From Calditrichia bacterium (GTDB taxonomy: Bacteria > Calditrichota > Calditrichia > RBG-13-44-9 > J075): a stretch of DNA of 64,000 nucleotides. The position numbers were made by a program, and so were the translations under genes. The notes under the pieces were generated by a model. That model did not search any database and was not told the DNA's origin. It saw nothing but the letters and a program-made list of their open reading frames with translations. Positions 62,548-64,000 of the stretch are shown piece by piece. The stretch covers positions 47,282 through 111,281 of the forward strand of contig JANQRS010000065.1 of NCBI GenBank assembly GCA_028284445.1, written 5' to 3'. Position 1 is the stretch's first letter. The number at the start of each line of letters is the position of its first letter.

Positions 62548-63417
62548 ATGGATGTACAGCTCGATGAACAATATTTGCAGGTAAATGGCATTCGTATGCA
62601 CGTGGTCTCCGCCGGTGATCCTCAGGACCGGCTTTTGATACTGCTGCATGGGTTTCCTGAATTTTGGTATGGATGGCATAACCAGATAAAGGACTTTGTT
62701 GAGCGCGGCTATTATGTGGTGATGCCTGATCAGCGCGGTTACAATTTAACTGAGAAGCCGAAAGGCATTGGTCAATATCAGCTCAACACGTTGGCTACTG
62801 ATATTGCTGAGTTGATTAGAGCGCTGGGGCGCGAGAAAGCAATGATTGCCGGGCATGATTGGGGTGGCGTAGTATGCTGGCGCTTTGCGGCAATTTACCC
62901 GCAGATGGTGGAGAAGATTGCGATTCTGAATGTACCCCATCCCGGTGTCATGCGGCGGTACTTGCTAAATCACCGCAGCCAATTGAAAAAAAGTTCTTAC
63001 ATTTTCTTCTTTCAACTGCCCTTCATACCGGAGCGAAAGCTGGCGGAGCGCGATCACCTGATGCTTCGCAAGGGATTGTTGGCCGGGGTCAAAAAGGGTG
63101 TTTTTTCCGATGAGGATCTGGCCAAATATCATGAGGCGTGGCGGCAGCCCGGAGCAGTCAAGGGAATGTTGAACTGGTATCGGGCCATGGTGCAGCGCCG
63201 TGGCGATAAAAGCATCCGCGTGCCGAGTCGTATTTCGGTGCCAATGTGTCTGATTTGGGGGTGCGGCGATCGCTATCTGGAAAAGGAAATGATTGAACTC
63301 AGCAAGGAACGCTGCGACAATGCGGAATTACACTGGCTGGAAGATGCCACCCACTGGCTGCATCATGAAGAGCCGGAGACTGTAAATAAATTGATGCTGG
63401 AATTTTTTGAAAAGTGA
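62548..63417 (+). CDS. Alpha/beta hydrolase, epoxide-hydrolase-like
   Basis: 289 residues. HGFPEFWYGWHNQI (oxyanion region) and GHDWGGVVCWRFA (nucleophile Asp) match epoxide hydrolases and haloalkane dehalogenases. The C-terminal THWLHHEEPETVNKLMLEF supplies the catalytic His. GAGGAGA precedes ATG 62548. Tyr residues in the cap (KGMLNWYRAMVQ) favour an epoxide hydrolase. It is followed closely by the MOSC gene. Confidence 0.9.
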   Translation: MDVQLDEQYLQVNGIRMHVVSAGDPQDRLLILLHGFPEFWYGWHNQIKDFVERGYYVVMPDQRGYNLTEKPKGIGQYQLNTLATDIAELIRALGREKAMIAGHDWGGVVCWRFAAIYPQMVEKIAILNVPHPGVMRRYLLNHRSQLKKSSYIFFFQLPFIPERKLAERDHLMLRKGLLAGVKKGVFSDEDLAKYHEAWRQPGAVKGMLNWYRAMVQRRGDKSIRVPSRISVPMCLIWGCGDRYLEKEMIELSKERCDNAELHWLEDATHWLHHEEPETVNKLMLEFFEK

Positions 63418-63424
63418 GCTTGGT

Positions 63425-63871
63425 ATGTCTTCAGGAAAACTGGAAGCAATTTGGATAAAGCGGGCCAAACTTGGTCCGATGGATGCGCGGGAATCCGCTC
63501 GGATGGTGGCCGGCAAAGGCCTGGAAGGCAATGCTGATCAAGGGCGAAAGCGGCAGATCACCATTATCGAAAAAGAGGTTTGGGCTGAGCACATGAACAT
63601 TCTTGGGGGAGAAGTGGATCCCTCCGCCCGGCGGGCAAATCTGATGGTCAGCAATTTCCCGCTGGCTGAGAGCCGCAAGAAAATTTTGCGTATCGGTAAT
63701 TGCCGTATCCGCATTTGGGGCGAAACCAAGCCCTGTGAGCGGATGGACGAGGCGTTGATGGGGCTCCAGGCTCAAATGCGTCCGGACTGGGGTGGTGGCG
63801 CTTTTGGCATTGCTTTAGATGATGGTGAGATCCATGTTGGGGATGTTCTCAGCTGGGAAGAAGACGAATAG
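63425..63871 (+). CDS. MOSC domain protein
   Basis: 148 residues from ATG 63425, seven bases after the hydrolase stop; a TTG start at 63407 would overlap the hydrolase. MDARESARMVAGKGLEGNAD, RQITIIEKEVW and GETKPCERMDE are the MOSC signature (Mo-cofactor sulfurase C-terminal fold), with its Cys in the last segment. MOSC proteins bind molybdenum cofactor or handle related sulfur chemistry. It is likely co-transcribed with the hydrolase. Confidence 0.88.
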   Translation: MSSGKLEAIWIKRAKLGPMDARESARMVAGKGLEGNADQGRKRQITIIEKEVWAEHMNILGGEVDPSARRANLMVSNFPLAESRKKILRIGNCRIRIWGETKPCERMDEALMGLQAQMRPDWGGGAFGIALDDGEIHVGDVLSWEEDE

Positions 63872-64000
63872 AAAGTTGTTAGGTGTGAGTTGTTAGTTGA
63901 GGAGACTGTAAGATATTTTGTGTAAATCCGTATTCGCTTAAATGTCGAGTTCTATTCTGCCTTCAAAGAGAATGGCCAGTTGTGATAGAATGAAAGGCCA

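Overview
The window reads like a chromosome segment of a Gram-negative bacterium of the FCB superphylum, outside classical Bacteroidetes. Calditrichota, Ignavibacteriota, KSB1 and Marinimicrobia relatives are the best fits by family content; this is inference. The clues are two secreted proteins ending in a PNPFNP-type sorting domain, a TonB-dependent receptor paired with a DUF4249-type lipoprotein, several lipoproteins, and 145-residue pilin-like proteins starting MGQQQ.

Layout. 1-4.1 kb (+): the tail of a PAS-type signalling protein, a phospholipase-D-like protein, a cyclase/formamidase-like protein and rsmB. 4.2-31.2 kb (-): two tandem paralogous operons for a type IV pilus/type II secretion-like machine, in the same gene order. 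Each runs pilin, pilC, pilB, two small pilin-like proteins, a DUF4900/PilX-like protein, pilT, a PilM-PilN fusion, a PilO-PilP-like fusion, a short secretin and a second pilin. Copy 1 (4227-18195) also has an Ig-like lipoprotein. A tiny + strand transcription unit for a 22-residue membrane peptide lies between the copies, and a PilX-like orphan diverges from copy 2. 32-41 kb: a DUF58 protein beside a 9-bp tandem repeat, trxB, a selenocysteine-containing Rdx/SelW-like gene, a Na/Pi cotransporter, a large PAS histidine kinase and a DUF932-like protein. 40.7-46.7 kb (-): nucleoside salvage and membrane genes (udk, tdk, nupC, sppA, pgsA, purine nucleoside phosphorylase). Then tRNA-Ala(GGC), tRNA-Cys(GCA) and a MacB/FtsX-type permease. 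49.8-63.9 kb, mostly +: two DinB-like proteins, the TonB receptor and its lipoprotein, two secreted PNPFNP proteins (one a trypsin-like protease), a lipoprotein, a membrane protein, a TPR-like protein (-), an epoxide-hydrolase-like enzyme and a MOSC protein. The last 129 bases hold nothing recognisable.

How it works together. The duplicated operons encode assembly ATPase, retraction-type ATPase, platform, alignment complex and secretin, with pilin genes first and last. In both copies a terminator-like hairpin separates the first pilin from pilC, which would make pilin transcripts exceed machinery transcripts. No prepilin peptidase is present, and the pilins lack the usual Glu5. Intergenic regions carry three families of dispersed inverted repeats, in one place nested. 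The most notable single-gene observations are the selenocysteine Rdx gene with a bSECIS-like hairpin, a probable ATT start codon for the copy-1 pilT, and the 22-residue membrane peptide unit.
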